From: Vibrio neptunius
Lineage (GTDB): Bacteria > Pseudomonadota > Gammaproteobacteria > Enterobacterales > Vibrionaceae
Reading direction: 5' to 3'
Length of the DNA: 64,000 nucleotides
NCBI RefSeq assembly: GCF_000967495.1
Contig: NZ_JXXU01000047.1
Coordinates: 1 to 64,000, forward strand
Positions within the stretch are counted from its first letter, which is position 1, and every line of letters starts with the position of its first letter. Below, one piece after another: positions 8,099 to 17,057 of this stretch. Below the pieces are notes generated by a model that did not search any database, was not told the DNA's origin, and saw only the letters and a program-made list of their open reading frames with translations. A program made the position numbers and the translations under genes.

Positions 8099-9904
8099 TT
8101 AGTTACTTTTTACATAAAAACGTTGCAGCTCTGTTAGACCCTGCATTAAAACTGGTAATGTTGGGTTTTCGTCGTGTAGGCGTTGGTAGCTACTGTCATA
8201 CAATTTATAGTTACCAAACTTATCGATCACTGTGGTGTTCTTGTTGGTGATCAGCGCCAATTCTCTTGTACCACCGGCAAGAATCCACTTTCTCGAGCGT
8301 TCATCAAACAAGTTCTGACCGCTGCTGAAATCTGATGGGTTAGAGGAGACTCCCAGTAGGTCCTGAAGCAGTGTGACCGATAAATCGAGGTGACTGGTAC
8401 GGTGATCGTATTGACCAGCCACTTTGCCTGGCCAATGTATGATCATCGGCACTGCAAGTTGGTACTGGCTGTAATTACTGTTTGAACCCCAGCTATTGGT
8501 CTTAGTTTCGTTGAATTCGGTGCCGTGATTGGATGTGATAACAACAACGGTTGAGTCACTAATGCCTAGTTCTTTAATCTTCTCATAAAGCACACCCAAT
8601 TCTTCATCGGCGTTGTTAACCGACGTGTGGTAGCCTTGTATCAAGGTTTGCAATGTGGACTTGTTGTTCCCTGAGTCGTCATAGGCACTAAAGTTATCAA
8701 CCGTCGTCAGCTCAATAAAACTAAACCAAGGTTGCTGTTTTTGCTGAGAGACCCATGTTGCCCAAGCATTAATAGCTTGAGTATCGGGCGAGGTACTGTC
8801 ATTGAAAGCAATACCAGTAAAATTCAAACCACGGAATACGGTCTCACCGTATAGGTTATCGTCAAAGTTGTCCCCACTGAACAAACCAAAGTTGTAATCC
8901 TTATCCAATAGAGTATCAAGCAAAATAGGTCGAGAACCTTGGGTTTTAATGCTACTGACATAACTACTTGGCAAACCGTAAAACAGGCCAAAGACACCGA
9001 AGGTATCGTTGCTTGAGCTGTAGTGGTTAACAAAGTTCAGGTTCTGTGAGGCAAACTCTGATGTGTTTGGCATAAGCTCATTTGTCAGCACATCGCCGCG
9101 TAGGTTATTAACACTGACTACCAATATATTCAGTGGATTGGCACGACGGTTAAACTCAAGCTTTTCAAGCGGGTAGCGGACCAAATGTGCGCTAGCCTCA
9201 CTTTCTTTTAGGCGCTGAAGATACTCTTCTCTGTCAAGCAAACCGTGACGCTCCATAAAGGACTTCGCGGTCATAGGATAGGAAAGCGGGAAGTTGGCCT
9301 TCTGAGCAGTAATTGGATTATAGAAATAGGCATCAGCCCAGACGTAAACTAGATGACTGGTAATAAAACTGATAAAGAATAATGCCGCAATCGGGCGACC
9401 GACATGTTTGTGCGAAAGCCGACGTTGTTTGCGCCATACCCACTCAGATAAAGCAAGCTGTAGCAAAAAAATTAATGGTAGAACGACAAACAAATGTTGC
9501 AGATCAATACTGATCGTACTGCCTTCATCATTAAATAGCACCTCCCAGACGACGGGAGTAAGGTGAAGGTTAATCTTCTGATAGGCTTGAGTATCAATCA
9601 GTAGCACCGTCAAACCGACGGTAGCAAAACAAACCGCCACTAAGCGAAACAGCTTACGCGACGGTATCAGGAAGGTAAGCGGAAACAGAACCAGTAAATA
9701 AAGTGCAAAAACGAGGAAACCGAAATGCCCTACCCAAGAAATGGCCAGATAGAATTGTCCTAAAAGGGTGTCGGGCCAAGGGGACTGAGTGATATAACGG
9801 GTGCCAATTAACATGGCCGCTATGATGTTGAAAAAGGCAAACCAGTGCCCCCAACCCACTAAACGCGATACGCGCTCGCCGTATGTATTTCCGTTATCTA
9901 CCAT
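8099..9904 (-). CDS. yejM: Inner-membrane alkaline-phosphatase-superfamily protein YejM (PbgA/LapC)
   Basis: Inner-membrane protein with a periplasmic sulfatase-like domain. In enterics it controls lipopolysaccharide synthesis by modulating LapB/FtsH turnover of LpxC. The 601-aa protein opens with the family signature ERVSRLVGWGHWFAFFNII and about five TM helices (to about residue 195). A periplasmic domain follows from about 245, with sulfatase-fold stretches such as NILVVSVNNLRGDVL, TSNHGTEFNE and WGSNSNY. Length fits the family (E. coli 586 aa). yejL is 27 bases upstream on the same strand and yejK is divergent, the order seen in E. coli and other vibrios. Confidence 0.93.
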   Translation of the reverse strand: MVDNGNTYGERVSRLVGWGHWFAFFNIIAAMLIGTRYITQSPWPDTLLGQFYLAISWVGHFGFLVFALYLLVLFPLTFLIPSRKLFRLVAVCFATVGLTVLLIDTQAYQKINLHLTPVVWEVLFNDEGSTISIDLQHLFVVLPLIFLLQLALSEWVWRKQRRLSHKHVGRPIAALFFISFITSHLVYVWADAYFYNPITAQKANFPLSYPMTAKSFMERHGLLDREEYLQRLKESEASAHLVRYPLEKLEFNRRANPLNILVVSVNNLRGDVLTNELMPNTSEFASQNLNFVNHYSSSNDTFGVFGLFYGLPSSYVSSIKTQGSRPILLDTLLDKDYNFGLFSGDNFDDNLYGETVFRGLNFTGIAFNDSTSPDTQAINAWATWVSQQKQQPWFSFIELTTVDNFSAYDDSGNNKSTLQTLIQGYHTSVNNADEELGVLYEKIKELGISDSTVVVITSNHGTEFNETKTNSWGSNSNYSQYQLAVPMIIHWPGKVAGQYDHRTSHLDLSVTLLQDLLGVSSNPSDFSSGQNLFDERSRKWILAGGTRELALITNKNTTVIDKFGNYKLYDSSYQRLHDENPTLPVLMQGLTELQRFYVKSN

Positions 9905-9931
9905 GTACTGTTCTATTGTCCGTTTATTTTT

Positions 9932-10156
9932 CTAGTGAGTGTTTTCTTCAATAGAAGACAACAGTGCCTGTGCAAATTTTTCAGCAAGTGCTTTGCGTTG
10001 TGAAGCATTAACGTTTTGATTTAAGACATTGGTAGCGATATTTCCTGCAATCATCAAAGACAATTCCGGACCCGCACCGTGTTTGTCTAACACTGCAGCT
10101 ACTTCTGATAGAATCGCTTCAACTTTGTCGTCGCTGTATTTAGATGTTATCGGCAT
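9932..10156 (-). CDS. yejL: YejL family protein (DUF1414)
   Basis: Small (74 aa) cytosolic protein of unknown function, conserved across gammaproteobacteria next to yejM and yejK. The whole length matches the family: N-terminal YSDDKVEAILSEV, central LSLMIAGNIATNVLN and C-terminal ASQRKALAEKFAQAL segments. It probably shares a transcript with yejM, 27 bases downstream. Confidence 0.92.
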   Translation of the reverse strand: MPITSKYSDDKVEAILSEVAAVLDKHGAGPELSLMIAGNIATNVLNQNVNASQRKALAEKFAQALLSSIEENTH

Positions 10157-10241
10157 AAAGACTCTAATGGTGATAGTAAAGCGGCTTATGATAACCTACA
10201 ATGCCCCGCAACTGAAACCTACACGACGATAAAAATTCATC

Positions 10242-11243
10242 ATGAGTCTTCATCTTTCAAACGTTATATTACATCAACTGCGTAAAAACGATTCTGACGA
10301 ACTTGTTGTTAACTTTCGAGCCGATTCCCTTGAAAATGATGCATCGACGGAAAACCTAGTCGCAGAGCTGCACCGTGTTTTTAATTCCAAAGCAGGCAAA
10401 GGGTTTGGTTGTTTCAAGTCTGACAGTGAATTCCAAAACTGGTTGCATGAACTTCGTAAAGGTGAGAGAAACTTCTATGATTTCTCACAAAAAAGTGCAA
10501 ATCGTCTGAAAGATGAGTTGAGTAAGTACCCCTTTGCTGATGAAGGTATTCTGGTGATTGCAGAATATCAGTCTCTGGCGACAGATTACCTTTTTGTTGC
10601 CATCATTCCATCAAATGAAAGTCTAAAAGTGACAGAAGGTCTCGAAATTAGTGCGACTGATTATCTTGACCTGAGTAAAATGGATATTGCTGCACGTATT
10701 GATCTGACCAGTTATGAGACAGATAAAGAGTCAAATCGCTACCTCGCATACATCAAAGGTCGAGTAGGGCGTAAAGTGGCAGACTTTTTCCTTGATTTTT
10801 TACAGGCTGAGGTCGGGTTGGATACCAAGCAACAGAACCAAGTTTTGATGCAGGCGGTTGAAGATTTTTGTGCAGACTCTAAGTTAGAGAAAGACGAAGC
10901 GATCAGTTACAAAAAACAGGTGGCGGACTACTGCAACGAACAAATCAAAAGTGGTGATGAAGTTCAGATTCGTGAGCTGTCGGGAGAGTTACCTCCTTCT
11001 CATGATGGTACCAGCTTCTTTGATTACACTCATGAGCAAGGTTACCAACTGGAAGAGAGCTTCCCCGGCGACAGAACGGCTGTACGTAAGCTGACTAAAT
11101 ATGTAGGTGCAGGTGGTGGTCTAACGATTAACTTTGATAGTTTGCTGCTTGGTGAGCGTATTTTTTATGATCCAGAAACCGATACATTGACCATCAAAGG
11201 CACCCCACCAAACCTGCGTGACCAACTGACCCGTAACCGCTAA
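10242..11243 (+). CDS. yejK: Nucleoid-associated protein YejK (NdpA)
   Basis: Cytosolic protein that associates with the nucleoid in E. coli; its exact role is not settled. The 333-aa product matches the family end to end, with LVAELHRVFNSKAGKGFG, the LRKGERNFYDFS region, LKDELSKYPFADEG and the C-terminal ITINFD-like strand. It is divergent from yejL with 85 bases between the starts. No cofactor or catalytic motif is evident. Confidence 0.93.
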   Translation: MSLHLSNVILHQLRKNDSDELVVNFRADSLENDASTENLVAELHRVFNSKAGKGFGCFKSDSEFQNWLHELRKGERNFYDFSQKSANRLKDELSKYPFADEGILVIAEYQSLATDYLFVAIIPSNESLKVTEGLEISATDYLDLSKMDIAARIDLTSYETDKESNRYLAYIKGRVGRKVADFFLDFLQAEVGLDTKQQNQVLMQAVEDFCADSKLEKDEAISYKKQVADYCNEQIKSGDEVQIRELSGELPPSHDGTSFFDYTHEQGYQLEESFPGDRTAVRKLTKYVGAGGGLTINFDSLLLGERIFYDPETDTLTIKGTPPNLRDQLTRNR

Positions 11244-11276
11244 TTCCTCATTAAATCAGGACTAAGTCGAAGAAAT

Positions 11277-12599
11277 ATGCACTTAGTCCTACTTTTCTCA
11301 AGCTTTGCGTATATGCTTGTAATCATGGCATTTATTCAAAGACGGCATGACATGGATCGCAAAGCGCTCAAGCTGGGTTTGCTGATTGTTGTTGTCTGGG
11401 TGATAGGGATGACCGTACTGTCCTTCAGTTATCGCTCAAACGTAATGACAATGAGTCAGGTTGGAGAACTGAGCAATAGCATAGATGAACTTAAGTATTC
11501 CTTATTTAAGGAACCTGCCTACCGGGCCGAGTTGACGGATGGTCAGTCTCTCAACTTGCAACTTATCTACGCGCTTCGGCTACAGATTGAAGCGACTTAT
11601 GAGCAGAGTTGGCTAACGCCAGATATTAACCAACTTCTTTATACCACCGATCGATTTATAGAGCAGACCAAAATCTTTCTTGATAACGAACTTGAATTGA
11701 TTTCATTAGTGGATCAAGCGCAGTTTATTCGCGCGAAATATCAAGATGACACTGACTTGAGAACTCACTATTACCATTTGAGTGCGAATGTTTTGGAGGC
11801 TTTGTTTAGCTCGAATAAATCCAACCCTCAAGTGTTCCGTGAGCTTGACCAATTGTACGTGGAATCTGAATCTCTGCCCGCGTTGCAAAAGCAAGACCTT
11901 CAGCAATTGTTGTCAAGAACATCAGCGGTATTGGGTAGCTATGCACAAGGGAGTTATGTCATCGAAAAAATGATGACACATTCCATTCATAAGCAAATCA
12001 ATGTCGTAGAGACGCAATACCATTTACAGCAGCGTAACCTGGTCATTAGCGGTGTTGTATATAGTGGGATATGCCTGCTGGCGATGATACTGATTATTTC
12101 TCGATTTACAGGAGTCCAACGTATGGTTGAACGTTCAGAAAAAGTGGCAGATAACTCTCAGAAAGAGGTTCAATCAAGCGTTGAAACATCAATCGTTGAA
12201 ACACCCCAAGAGTCCAAACCCATAGTGAGTGCGGCAACTGCATTGGATGATGGTCCAGAAATTGACTTAGACGGCATGCTTGATTCATTGGGTAATGACT
12301 ACGAATCTGTGTGTATGTTGCTACAGGTATTTGTCGACGACCACACGGGGGACGCTGAGCGAATCGCTCAATTGCTCAACGATGCTCCTGAAGAAGCGTT
12401 GCGCAAAGCTCATAGCCTTAAAGGGGTCGGCGGAAATTTAGGGGCCTTAAAACTTCGTGAGTCAGCAGGCAAGGTCGAGCAGGCAATTAAAGATGACATT
12501 GGTTCGGCTTCAGGTTTGTTGGAAGAGCTTAAAGCTCGCTTAGATAAAGCTATTCTTGAGGCACAAACGTTTCTTGATGAACAAGAACCCAATGGCTGA
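11277..12599 (+). CDS. Membrane protein with C-terminal Hpt phosphotransfer domain
   Basis: Probable phosphorelay intermediate. The N terminus has two closely spaced hydrophobic segments (about 3-18 and 30-50), an extracytoplasmic alpha-helical region (about 55-255), another TM helix (about 258-280), an acidic linker, then an Hpt domain (about 330-435) with the phosphoacceptor His in AHSLKGVGGNLGA (H379). No kinase or receiver domain is present and no kinase gene adjoins it, so the partner is unknown. The start is doubtful: ATG 11277 has only a weak GAAGAA before it, and the internal ATG at 11352 (MDRKALKLG) would remove the first hydrophobic segment and give a standard single signal anchor. 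Confidence 0.8.
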   Translation: MHLVLLFSSFAYMLVIMAFIQRRHDMDRKALKLGLLIVVVWVIGMTVLSFSYRSNVMTMSQVGELSNSIDELKYSLFKEPAYRAELTDGQSLNLQLIYALRLQIEATYEQSWLTPDINQLLYTTDRFIEQTKIFLDNELELISLVDQAQFIRAKYQDDTDLRTHYYHLSANVLEALFSSNKSNPQVFRELDQLYVESESLPALQKQDLQQLLSRTSAVLGSYAQGSYVIEKMMTHSIHKQINVVETQYHLQQRNLVISGVVYSGICLLAMILIISRFTGVQRMVERSEKVADNSQKEVQSSVETSIVETPQESKPIVSAATALDDGPEIDLDGMLDSLGNDYESVCMLLQVFVDDHTGDAERIAQLLNDAPEEALRKAHSLKGVGGNLGALKLRESAGKVEQAIKDDIGSASGLLEELKARLDKAILEAQTFLDEQEPNG

Positions 12600-12630
12600 T
12601 TTATTCAAAGACCAAATTAGCCAATATCTT

Positions 12631-12656
12631 AAAGAGAGCCCATAGTGCTCTCTTTT
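12631..12656. terminator. Terminator shared by convergent Hpt and methyltransferase genes
   Basis: AAAGAGAGC (12631-12639) pairs perfectly with GCTCTCTTT (12647-12655) over a 7-base loop. It lies between the + strand stop at 12599 and the - strand stop at 12655. Confidence 0.7.
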
Positions 12657-13272
12657 ATGTTTTTTTTAGCACCAGAGTAAAGTCAGCGTCAGAGTAATCA
12701 TCAATCAAGGTGACGTTAGGTGTCACTGTCTGGCAAAACGCTAAAACTTCTTGTTTGTTGTACGCTTGCAATATCGTTTGATCAGGAAAAGCTTCGATAT
12801 TAAGCAGATTGAATACAGTGACCTCTCTGCACGCAGAAAACATACGCGTGATCATTTCTGTTAGATAGTCTGGGTTTTTCGTCCGGTAACTCAGTGAGCC
12901 ACTGGCGACGACGATGTCCATTTTCGGTAAGTTTGCTTGGCTGATATCGGTAAATTTGAATCGGCATTGTGAGGAGCCTATCCGTTTTCTGGCTTGGTGA
13001 AGAAAAGGCCAGTGTTGATCGAGACCGAGATAGAAGCCAGGGCATTGATTGTCTGACAGGTAGTCATACAACTCGCCCAGCCCGCATCCGAGATCTAATA
13101 CTCTCTTGCCCTGGAACTCTACATTATTGGCTATGGCTTTAAAGCGCACTTGTTGCTCTTCATGGCTGGACCAGCCTTGCACCTTATGGCTCAACCCTTT
13201 CCAGCGCCGTACTTTTTCTTTGTGGAACAGATAGATTTTCAAGCGATCGACTAGGTGCATAGTAGTTATCAA
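12655..13272 (-). CDS. Class I SAM-dependent methyltransferase
   Basis: A 205-aa Rossmann-fold methyltransferase. Motif I is VLDLGCGLGELYDYL (about residues 58-72), an acidic residue ends the next strand (YLGLDQHW), and VVASGSLSY follows as motif IV. The substrate is unknown; the family includes small-molecule and rRNA/protein methylases. It is convergent with the Hpt gene and has no operon partner. Confidence 0.85.
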   Translation of the reverse strand: MITTMHLVDRLKIYLFHKEKVRRWKGLSHKVQGWSSHEEQQVRFKAIANNVEFQGKRVLDLGCGLGELYDYLSDNQCPGFYLGLDQHWPFLHQARKRIGSSQCRFKFTDISQANLPKMDIVVASGSLSYRTKNPDYLTEMITRMFSACREVTVFNLLNIEAFPDQTILQAYNKQEVLAFCQTVTPNVTLIDDYSDADFTLVLKKT

Positions 13273-13467
13273 ACAAAGAGTGATAGTCCCAGACTACCTA
13301 ATTTCATTGTAGGCACAAGTGAGTATTTCTACCTGCTGGGTAAAATAAAGTCTAAAAAGCACTTTACCTCGAGTTAACTTGAGGAATTAGAGTGGCACTA
13401 GTGAAGATAAGGTTAAGCCGTAATACGCTGATCTTTAAACTTATTATCTACTCAAAAGGACTGTATT

Positions 13468-13896
13468 ATGAAAGGCTATGTTGAGCATACAAACATTGGT
13501 GTTGTTGATCCAAACAAAACAGTGGAATTTTTGACCACAGCTTTACCTGAATGGTGGGTCCGTGGGGAAGGAGAATACATCAACGGCCAAGGTGAAAGGA
13601 TTCAGTGGTGTCACGTTGGCGATGAAAACTCCTATATTGCACTTTCATCGACGGGGAAGGGGGAAGCACCGGACTGGCAAACGCGATATACAGGGGTAAA
13701 GCATGTTGGAATTGTGGTGGCAGATCTTGAAGCGATGGAAGCAAGATTGGCTAAGCAAGGCTACTTTGTTGATCATCGAGGTGATGAACATCCTTATCGA
13801 AAGAACGCTTATTACATCGATGATCATAACCTCCAGTTTGAGTTTATTGAGTACTTCTCGCAGCAACCCGAACAGAAGAATGATTATTCGTTATAG
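13468..13896 (+). CDS. VOC-superfamily (glyoxalase/bleomycin-resistance fold) protein
   Basis: A 142-aa single VOC domain made of two beta-alpha-beta-beta-beta halves: VEHTNIGVVDPNKTVEF at the start, KHVGIVVADLEAMEARL in the middle and NLQFEFIEYFS at the end. The metal-ligand pattern His/His/Glu (H7, H78 region, E near 132) is plausible, so it may be a metal-dependent lyase or dioxygenase-like enzyme. The substrate cannot be inferred. It is monocistronic, with an AAAGGA ribosome binding site before ATG 13468 and a terminator at 13901. Confidence 0.8.
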   Translation: MKGYVEHTNIGVVDPNKTVEFLTTALPEWWVRGEGEYINGQGERIQWCHVGDENSYIALSSTGKGEAPDWQTRYTGVKHVGIVVADLEAMEARLAKQGYFVDHRGDEHPYRKNAYYIDDHNLQFEFIEYFSQQPEQKNDYSL

Positions 13897-13900
13897 AGTG

Positions 13901-13928
13901 AAAAAAGCGCCGATATGGCGCTTTTTTT
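13901..13928. terminator. Bidirectional terminator between VOC gene and nhaC
   Basis: AGCGCC (13906-13911), loop GATAT, GGCGCT (13917-13922), with A5 before and T7 after; serves the two convergent genes. Confidence 0.85.
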
Positions 13929-13940
13929 GTTAGTTGTGTA

Positions 13941-15374
13941 TTAAGCGGTTTGCTTGCTTAACTCTGGCGTCTCTTCCGTATTGCCTGGGCTCGTGGGTTC
14001 GCACTTATCAACAAACCAACCCATGTACGAGGTAATAATCGTTACCAAAATACACACAAAACTTAGCCACATAAACGGTGCGTATGACAATGTGGCAACA
14101 CCTAAGATACTTGCCATGTAGATACCATTATCACTCCACGGAACCATGCCTGATGTTAGTGTTCCGCCGAATTCAGCATTTCGTGACAGATTCTTACGCT
14201 TGTAGCCAAGGCGATCGTAGTTTTTCGCACAGATCTTCGGTGTGAGGATAAGGGACACATACATGGCGGAGCCAAATACGTTGCCTAGGAAAGCGGTACC
14301 GATAGTACTGGTTGCTAGCGAGCCAGGGCTCTGTACACGACGTTCAAACAGTTTTGCGATGGTTTCCAGTACGCCGACTTTATCTAATAGACCACCAAAG
14401 CCGAGGCCAAAGACGATCACGGCAACTGAGCCTAACATAGAGGACATACCACCACGGTTGAGGATTGAATCAATGAAGCCGACACCAGATTCGATATGGA
14501 ACGGAGCCCATGCGGTGTTAAATGCTTGAAGGAAATCAACATCTTGAATCATCACAGCCCAGATGATACCCAATAGAGAGCCGAAGCTGATCACTGGGAA
14601 AGAAGGCATGCGCATGGCTAACAGGCCAAGTACGATCATAACAGGCACAAACGAATACGGCGTGATGTAGAACTGGTTCTCCATTGCGTCTATCACAGAT
14701 TGAACCTGTGTCATATCTACGTTGCCTGCATAATGGAAACCAAACGCAGTGAACATAACGCCCGTGATGATGTAGCTGATCAGCGCAATGGGTAGCATTC
14801 CTTTGATGTGTTCAACCACTTCGACGTTAGACATTGAAGAAGCAAGGATTACTGAGTCAGAGAGTGGGGACATTTTGTCACCAAAATAACAACCCGACAA
14901 AACCGCACCGGCCGTGATTGGTGCTGGAACACCTAGACCTTGACCGATACCCATCATGGCAATACCAGCAGTACCTGCAGCACCCCATGATGTTCCTGTT
15001 GCTAGCGCTGTTAGGGAACAGATAATCATGGTTGCGAGTAGAAAGATTGACGGATGAATCGCTTTCAGACCGTAATAGATGATGGTTGGAACAATGCCAC
15101 CTGAGATCCAGGTACCAACCAAAGCTCCGACGGCAAGAAGAATTAAAACAGCGCCTAGACCATTGGAAATGCCATTAAGTGCTGCTTTTTCTAAATCTTT
15201 GTATTGATGACCGAGACGAACACCAAGAACCATGATGACAAACCAGCCTATGTAGAGTGCTAGCTGAATAGGCAAATCTAACTGGGCTGTAAAAGAGAAA
15301 GCCATTAGCAAAAATAAACCAAGTGCAACGATAACTTGCATCAAACTTGGTAAACGGGGGGTGAGTTGCGTCAT
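13941..15374 (-). CDS. nhaC: Na+/H+ antiporter NhaC
   Basis: Inner-membrane antiporter exporting Na+ in exchange for protons, with a role in sodium and pH homeostasis in a marine bacterium. The 477-aa protein has about 11-12 TM helices. Family features include GTSWGAAGTAGIAMMGIG, GCYFGDKMSPLSDSV and the late GTLTSGMVPWSDNG loop. I placed the start at ATG 15374 (MTQLTPRLP), which has AGAGG eight bases upstream and gives the usual NhaC length; the frame stays open to 15452 but those 26 extra residues lack a good ribosome binding site. Confidence 0.92.
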   Translation of the reverse strand: MTQLTPRLPSLMQVIVALGLFLLMAFSFTAQLDLPIQLALYIGWFVIMVLGVRLGHQYKDLEKAALNGISNGLGAVLILLAVGALVGTWISGGIVPTIIYYGLKAIHPSIFLLATMIICSLTALATGTSWGAAGTAGIAMMGIGQGLGVPAPITAGAVLSGCYFGDKMSPLSDSVILASSMSNVEVVEHIKGMLPIALISYIITGVMFTAFGFHYAGNVDMTQVQSVIDAMENQFYITPYSFVPVMIVLGLLAMRMPSFPVISFGSLLGIIWAVMIQDVDFLQAFNTAWAPFHIESGVGFIDSILNRGGMSSMLGSVAVIVFGLGFGGLLDKVGVLETIAKLFERRVQSPGSLATSTIGTAFLGNVFGSAMYVSLILTPKICAKNYDRLGYKRKNLSRNAEFGGTLTSGMVPWSDNGIYMASILGVATLSYAPFMWLSFVCILVTIITSYMGWFVDKCEPTSPGNTEETPELSKQTA

Positions 15375-15452
15375 GCAGAGCCTCTTATATGTGTTATATG
15401 CCATATGCGCCTTTGTGTACTGGGAAGGGACATATAGAGAGTGTTTACTCAT

Positions 15453-15822
15453 TTGGGTACCGGATGCACTTTACATGACTCAGAATAATATTTCGAACAA
15501 ATACAACTCCGATGTGATTTAAGTCTATTGATGTATTTATTGCTAGTTAAATATATTAAATTTGGTTAAATTTAATGGTTTGAAATGAGTTTTTTTGTAA
15601 ATGGTATGTAGCACGAAGATTTCTCTTGTGTAGATGAATCCGCATGCGCAGTTATCATTGATTGTGGGTGAACAAAGAACAGACAAAAAGCGATTTGAAG
15701 GCAATATTTAAAAAAAGGAAGCAAAAGTGACAGAAATAAGTGAATTTTTCCTTGAGATTTTGTTGGGAAAATTGAAGTATTGAGGCATCCCTTTTTTAAA
15801 TATTGCACACGGAGAGTTGAGA
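15453..15822. other. AT-rich intergenic region upstream of asd
   Basis: About 370 bases between divergent nhaC and asd. It is AT-rich and presumably carries both promoters. A possible asd promoter is TTGAAG (near 15774) with a TAAATA-like -10 before the CGGAGAG ribosome binding site. I looked for a lysine riboswitch and did not find the conserved core. Confidence 0.45.
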
Positions 15823-16953
15823 ATGAGAGTAGGTTTAGTCGGTTGGCGTGGCATGGTAGGTTCAGTGCTTATGCAGCGCATGGTTGAAGAAAAAGATTTT
15901 GACCTTATTGAGCCGGTATTTTACAGCACTTCTCAGGTAGGTATTCCTGCGCCCTTATTTGGAAACAGTAAGGTGGGCAAAGAAGCAGGTCTTCTACAAG
16001 ATGCATTTGACATCGAAAGTTTAAAACAGCTTGATGCAGTCGTTACCTGTCAAGGTGGTAGCTATACAGAGAAAGTCTACCCAGCACTTCGTCAGGCAGG
16101 ATGGAAAGGTTACTGGATTGATGCGGCATCCACGCTGCGTATGGCACAAGATTCTATCATCGCGCTTGATCCAGTTAACATGGCTCAGATTCAGCAAGGT
16201 ATTCACGGTGGCACCAATACCTTTGTTGGTGGTAACTGTACAGTGAGCTTGATGCTGATGGGCTTGGGTGGTCTGTTTGAAAAAGGCTTGGTTGAATGGA
16301 CCAGTGCGATGACTTACCAAGCCGCATCTGGTGCGGGTGCACAGAATATGCGTGAGCTGATTTCTCAAATGGGTGTTATCAACGACTCAGTAAGCTCAGA
16401 ATTAGCCAACCCATCAAGCTCTATTCTTGATATCGATAAAAAAGTGGCTGACACCATGCGCAGCGGTTCATTCCCAACGGACAAGTTTGGTGTGCCACTG
16501 GCGGGTTCTTTGATTCCATGGATCGATGTGAAGCGCGATAATGGTCAGAGTAAAGAAGAATGGAAAGCGGGTGTTGAAGCGAACAAGATTCTCGGCTTCC
16601 AAGATGCGCCTGTACCCATTGATGGCACTTGTGTGCGTATCGGCGCCATGCGTTGCCATTCTCAAGCGCTGACGATCAAGCTCAAACAAAATGTCCCAAT
16701 GGATGAAATTGAAGAGATGATCGCCACCCACAACGACTGGGTTAAAGTGATTCCTAATGACCGCGATATTACGGCACAAGAACTGACGCCGGCGAAAGTC
16801 ACAGGTACGCTATCGATTCCAGTCGGTCGACTACGCAAAATGGCGATGGGTGATGACTTCCTCAATGCATTTACTGTGGGTGACCAGCTACTATGGGGTG
16901 CGGCAGAACCGCTACGTCGTACGCTACGTATTATTCTGGCTGAAAAAGCGTAA
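15823..16953 (+). CDS. asd: Aspartate-semialdehyde dehydrogenase
   Basis: NADPH-dependent reduction of aspartyl-4-phosphate to aspartate semialdehyde, the branch-point step to lysine/diaminopimelate, threonine and methionine. The 376-aa enzyme is of the E. coli type: N-terminal GLVGWRGMVGSVL nucleotide-binding loop, active-site Cys139 in GGNCTVSL, and GTCVRIGAMRCHSQALT near the substrate-binding region. Start ATG 15823 has CGGAGAG eight bases upstream; two codons earlier a TTG is possible but not needed. Confidence 0.97.
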   Translation: MRVGLVGWRGMVGSVLMQRMVEEKDFDLIEPVFYSTSQVGIPAPLFGNSKVGKEAGLLQDAFDIESLKQLDAVVTCQGGSYTEKVYPALRQAGWKGYWIDAASTLRMAQDSIIALDPVNMAQIQQGIHGGTNTFVGGNCTVSLMLMGLGGLFEKGLVEWTSAMTYQAASGAGAQNMRELISQMGVINDSVSSELANPSSSILDIDKKVADTMRSGSFPTDKFGVPLAGSLIPWIDVKRDNGQSKEEWKAGVEANKILGFQDAPVPIDGTCVRIGAMRCHSQALTIKLKQNVPMDEIEEMIATHNDWVKVIPNDRDITAQELTPAKVTGTLSIPVGRLRKMAMGDDFLNAFTVGDQLLWGAAEPLRRTLRIILAEKA

Positions 16954-17004
16954 ATCTCAACGCGATACAAACACCTTATCTTTGGATTCCTTGCCTCAAA
17001 AGAT

Positions 17005-17040
17005 CAAAAAGGGTTGACGTTTTACGTCAACCCTTTCATT
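17005..17040. terminator. Bidirectional terminator between asd and the channel gene
   Basis: A 10-bp perfect stem, GGGTTGACGT (17011-17020) with ACGTCAACCC (17024-17033), loop TTT, with A residues on the left and TTTC on the right. Confidence 0.85.
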
Positions 17041-17057
17041 TTCCGGCTAGCCCGCTT

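Noticed and set aside
15453..15822. Lysine riboswitch upstream of asd
   Set aside because: The conserved lysine-aptamer core is not present; only AT-rich sequence was seen.
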